NCBI GenBank assembly: GCA_011322445.1
Contig: DRMV01000036.1
Coordinates: forward strand, 28,295-92,294
Reading direction: 5' to 3'
From: Chloroflexota bacterium
GTDB taxonomy: Bacteria; Chloroflexota; Anaerolineae; Anaerolineales; DRMV01
DNA: 64,000 nt
Made by a program: the position numbers and the translations under genes. A model generated the notes under the pieces. That model saw only the letters and a list, made by a program, of their open reading frames with translations. It did not search any database and had not been told where the DNA came from. Of this stretch, positions 61,704-64,000 are shown piece by piece; positions within the stretch are counted from its first letter, which is position 1, and each line of letters starts with the position of its first letter.

Positions 61704-61709
61704 TATAAT
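61704..61709 (+). promoter_or_regulatory. -10 element upstream of the first edge lipoprotein gene
   Basis: Perfect TATAAT; no -35 at normal spacing. The leader would be about 245 nt. Confidence 0.4.
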
Positions 61710-61960
61710 GAGAGCAAAATGAGAAGGCAATCATCCGGGCCCCAGGCAAAGGGCGCACAGAGGCCGCAGGGGGCGTAAGGGTTTGTATTGTGCAATGGTA
61801 CGCCTCGCTGAGCCGCACATATCTTGTCTCTGCATGTGCTCCCTCTGCCTTCTCCGCGGCGGTGCTTTCCAGCGGCAGAATCCACGTCCGCGCGGTCGCC
61901 GCTATCGGGGGAAACGCTCACCCGAAGCGACCGAGCACAGTCTTCAAAAGGAGGTTCCCT

Positions 61961-63652
61961 ATGAGACGTTGGCTTCTTGTCCTTCCCGTGCTGTTATGGG
62001 CGCTCACGGCGTGCAACACACCACAACCTGCACCGCCGCGGCCCCAGCAGCCGCCCGCCCGGCAGCAGGCCGCCCCGCCCGCCAACGGCAGCCAGCCCCA
62101 GGGCAATCAGCCCCCAGGCGGCCAGGCCCAACCCGGGCAAAACCGGCCTCAGTCCCCCGCCAACACGCCGCCGCCCCAACCGACCGCCACGGCTGCCTCG
62201 CCTTCCCCCAACACCGCCCAGGTTTGGTGGCACTCCCCCCTGGGCGTGGCCTTCGGCCCCTTCCAGGAAGGCAACGCCGGGCGCCCCAAGATGGAAGGCT
62301 TCCTCACCTACATCCACGACCTGGGTATCCCCCGCACCAAACTTTCCTTTTACTGGTCCAAGTTGGAACCGGAGCCAGGGCAGTACGATTTCCACGAACT
62401 GGACGCTTACCTCGACCAGTTGGGGCCAAACGACCAGGCGCTGCTCAACCTGTTCACCAACGGCTGGTGCACCGCCGCCGACGAGGTGCAATCTCAGAAA
62501 GGCGCGCCCCTGCGCGAGTGCCCCAAAGGGGAAACTGCCTGCACCAAGACCTGCGAGGAATACTACCGGGAATTCGTGACCAAAGTCGCCGAAGAGGTGC
62601 GCGACCACGCCCACGGCGGCATCAAATACATGCAGCGGGATACCGAACCCGCCTCGGGGCTGCACTTCCCCGCCGACCAGCCCGAAGCCTTCGTGCAACT
62701 GCAGCACATCTACTATCAGGCGGTGAAAGCCGTGCTGCCCGATGTGCAGGTCATCGGCGTCAACTGCAACGGCGATTTCACCAAGCGCGGCATGGGCGAG
62801 CCGGCCAGCGCCGACTTCTTTGAATATGTGCTCCAACACGGGCGAGACGACTTCGACCTGCTGGATGTGCGCCTCTACAACGACCTTTATGCCATCCCCA
62901 ATCGGGTCGGCTGGTTCCGCGAGCACATGCAAATGTACGGCTACGAAAAGCCCATCGTGAGCACGGAATACGGCGGCGTAGACCCCCGCACCATGCACAA
63001 CGGCCCGGATTACCTTTTCATGGCGCAGATTAAAGTCACCAGCGCGCTATGCGGCGACGACCAGGCCAACCGCCTGCGCTGCGCCCGCCAGTGGGCTGCC
63101 GACCACGTAGACCAGGTTGACCCCAAACTACGCCCCTTCTTTGGCGTCACCACCCCCGAAGAGCAGGCGCAGTATGAGCAACTTCACTGCTACGACATCG
63201 TGCAGCGCAGCACCATAGCCCTGGGCGAAGGCGTGCAGGCGCTGTGGATGTGGAACCTGCAATCCCCCGGCGTTGACCTCATCTTCGGCCAAATGCGCCT
63301 GCGCACGCCGCAGATGGAAGAACTGCCCGGCTACGCTTGCTATAAACGCTTCGCCGGGCACATGGGCAACGCCACCCGGGTGGAACGCATCGCCACGGGT
63401 GACGACAGCATCTACTTCTACCGCATCGAGCGGGAAGGCCAACAACCCCTTTTCATCGCCTGGCGCCACAACGCCGACTTAGACCCCTACGACGACGCAG
63501 CCGCCCCGCCGGTGACGGTGGCCCTGCCCGTGCCCCTGCCCGCGGTGAGCGTCACCGATGCCTTAGGCAACGCCGTGCAGGCCAGCCTCGCCAACGGCCA
63601 ACTCACCCTGGCCTTGGGCAACGCGCCGGTGTTCATTGAGCCAGCACCGTAG
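61961..63652 (+). CDS. Lipoprotein with a glycoside-hydrolase-like TIM-barrel domain
   Basis: 563 residues. The signal peptide has lipobox ALTAC (Cys18). A Pro/Gln-rich linker follows to about residue 85. The globular domain reads like a glycosidase-type barrel: GFLTYIHDLGIPRTKLSFYWSKLEPEPGQYDFHELDAYLDQL, LLNLFTNGWCTAADE, YMQRDTEPASGLHF (candidate acid in DTE), VIGVNCNGDF, FDLLDVRLYNDLYAIPNRVGWF, PIVSTEYGGVDPRT (candidate Glu in STEYGG) and LWMWNLQSPGVDLI. A C-terminal beta domain ends it. It most likely acts on or binds a polysaccharide outside the cell. Start chosen for AAAAGGAGGT. A related gene follows. Confidence 0.85.
   Translation: MRRWLLVLPVLLWALTACNTPQPAPPRPQQPPARQQAAPPANGSQPQGNQPPGGQAQPGQNRPQSPANTPPPQPTATAASPSPNTAQVWWHSPLGVAFGPFQEGNAGRPKMEGFLTYIHDLGIPRTKLSFYWSKLEPEPGQYDFHELDAYLDQLGPNDQALLNLFTNGWCTAADEVQSQKGAPLRECPKGETACTKTCEEYYREFVTKVAEEVRDHAHGGIKYMQRDTEPASGLHFPADQPEAFVQLQHIYYQAVKAVLPDVQVIGVNCNGDFTKRGMGEPASADFFEYVLQHGRDDFDLLDVRLYNDLYAIPNRVGWFREHMQMYGYEKPIVSTEYGGVDPRTMHNGPDYLFMAQIKVTSALCGDDQANRLRCARQWAADHVDQVDPKLRPFFGVTTPEEQAQYEQLHCYDIVQRSTIALGEGVQALWMWNLQSPGVDLIFGQMRLRTPQMEELPGYACYKRFAGHMGNATRVERIATGDDSIYFYRIEREGQQPLFIAWRHNADLDPYDDAAAPPVTVALPVPLPAVSVTDALGNAVQASLANGQLTLALGNAPVFIEPAP
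62033..62093 (+). repeat. 61-bp exact direct repeat, copy 1
   Basis: Encodes the linker start PPRPQQPPARQQAAPPANGS and is identical, base for base, to 63834-63894 in the next lipoprotein gene, offset 1801 bp. Confidence 0.9.
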
Positions 63653-63656
63653 CCCC

Positions 63657-63719
63657 TTTTTGGAGTGCGGTGCCAGGGCACCGCTTTGAAAGCGGCGACG
63701 CGTCGCCGCACTCCAAAAA
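63657..63719. repeat. REP-like palindromic element
   Basis: TTTTTGGAGTGCGG (63657-63670) and CCGCACTCCAAAAA (63706-63719) are perfect 14-bp complements. Inside are GCGGTGCCAGGGCACCGC and GGCGACGCGTCGCC, each palindromic in itself. I recall very similar elements scattered in other environmental bacteria. Confidence 0.85.
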
Positions 63720-63758
63720 TCTATTTCCTGCATACCGCACTTATCCCTGGAGGCCATC

Positions 63759-64000
63759 ATGAAACGCTTTACCCTTTTCGCTCTGTTTCTCGCCGCGGTG
63801 CTGCTGGTTGCCTGCAATACCCCTCAGCCCGCCCCGCCGCGGCCCCAGCAGCCGCCCGCCCGGCAGCAGGCCGCCCCGCCCGCCAACGGCAGCCGGGCCC
63901 AGGGCAACCGGCCTCAAAGCGGTCAGCCCCAGGGCAACCAGGCCCAACCCGGGCAAAATCGGCCTCAGCCCCCCACCCCCACGCCCGCCCCGCAGCAGCA
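63759..64000 (+). CDS. Lipoprotein paralogous to its upstream neighbour, cut by the window edge
   Basis: Starts MKRFTLFALFLAAVLLVAC (lipobox, Cys19), then NTPQPAPPRPQQPPARQQ and further Pro/Gln/Asn linker running off the window. The N-terminal linker is nearly identical to that of the preceding gene in both protein and DNA, while the signal peptide differs. TGGAGGCC precedes the ATG. It is probably a second glycoside-hydrolase-type lipoprotein, but the domain itself is out of sight. Confidence 0.85.
   Translation, partial: MKRFTLFALFLAAVLLVACNTPQPAPPRPQQPPARQQAAPPANGSRAQGNRPQSGQPQGNQAQPGQNRPQPPTPTPAPQQ
63834..63894 (+). repeat. 61-bp exact direct repeat, copy 2
   Basis: Identical to 62033-62093. 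Suggests recent duplication or gene conversion restricted to the linker. Confidence 0.9.

Larger units (their letters stand above)
61519..61960. other. 442-bp intergenic region upstream of the lipoprotein pair
   Basis: Holds a GC hairpin near 61573-61605, a TATAAT at 61704-61709 and then about 250 bp of leader before the lipoprotein start. The reading frame is open across part of the leader in phase with the gene, but this has no signal-peptide logic and is not used. No other gene supported. Confidence 0.55.

Noticed and set aside
61610..61921. Minus-strand frame of 103 codons upstream of the lipoprotein pair
   Set aside because: No ribosome-binding site or recognisable features; it overlaps the leader and promoter region of the plus-strand gene.
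61790..61960. N-terminal extension of the glycosidase-like lipoprotein
   Set aside because: Would bury the signal peptide and lipobox; the downstream ATG has a strong AAGGAGGT site.

Overview
The window is high-GC bacterial chromosome, densely coded on both strands. It reads as Chloroflexota, most likely an Anaerolineae-type lineage. The reasons are many lipoproteins with Pro/Thr-rich linkers, a B12-dependent ribonucleotide reductase, a tungsten/molybdenum aldehyde:ferredoxin oxidoreductase, a eukaryotic-type kinase fused to a beta-propeller, DUF389-SH3b and DUF6391 proteins, and intergenic palindromes of a kind I associate with this phylum. The taxonomic call is inference. There is no rRNA operon, CRISPR array, integrase or transposase. 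I see one tRNA (Ser-GGA).

Layout. 1-13 kb is mostly minus strand: nrdJ (cut by the window edge and carrying a 445-residue intein), nrdR with two candidate NrdR boxes, metG, a small plus-strand lipoprotein, then panE, panB, pyrB and an AOR. 13-28.6 kb is mostly plus strand: PcrA/UvrD helicase, an unknown protein, a PAP2 phosphatase, an acyl-CoA dehydrogenase with etfBA, a minus-strand radical SAM/HhH protein, a polyprenyl-phosphate type glycosyltransferase, a fold-type II PLP enzyme, a SWIM-SNF2 ATPase and TrmI. 28.6-40.5 kb: two Nudix hydrolases, a HAD protein overlapping a DUF389-SH3b protein, a LysM lipoprotein, a metallo-hydrolase, FtsK, a cyclopropane-fatty-acid-synthase type methyltransferase, DegV, and an odd two-gene module (P-loop-less FtsK-like protein plus an 89-residue protein) behind a strong promoter, a leader of about 215 nt and a terminator. 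40.5-49.8 kb is minus strand: holA, DUF6391, smpB, plsY, a JAMM protease, a membrane protein, a beta-propeller protein, YbaK, a methyltransferase and UDP-glucose dehydrogenase, with the tRNA-Ser gene between. 50-64 kb: malic enzyme/phosphotransacetylase fusion, a phosphodiesterase, two ABC sugar-type permeases (one with an insert of about 225 residues), a DUF4349 lipoprotein, the kinase, a ROK kinase, a duplicated retropepsin-like protein and two related lipoproteins, the last cut by the edge.

How genes work together. NrdR probably controls its own promoter and, by read-through, nrdJ. panE and panB make pantoate for CoA. The acyl-CoA dehydrogenase passes electrons to EtfBA. MaeB supplies pyruvate/NADPH. 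PlsY, the CFA-type methyltransferase, the glycosyltransferase and UDP-glucose dehydrogenase serve the envelope.

Most unusual items: the intein in NrdJ; the P-loop-less FtsK-like module and its leader RNA; the permease with a large insert; the tandem retropepsin-like protein; and several genes whose best -10 element lies 6-7 nt before the start codon, suggesting leaderless mRNAs. All calls come from reading the sequence; no database search was run.
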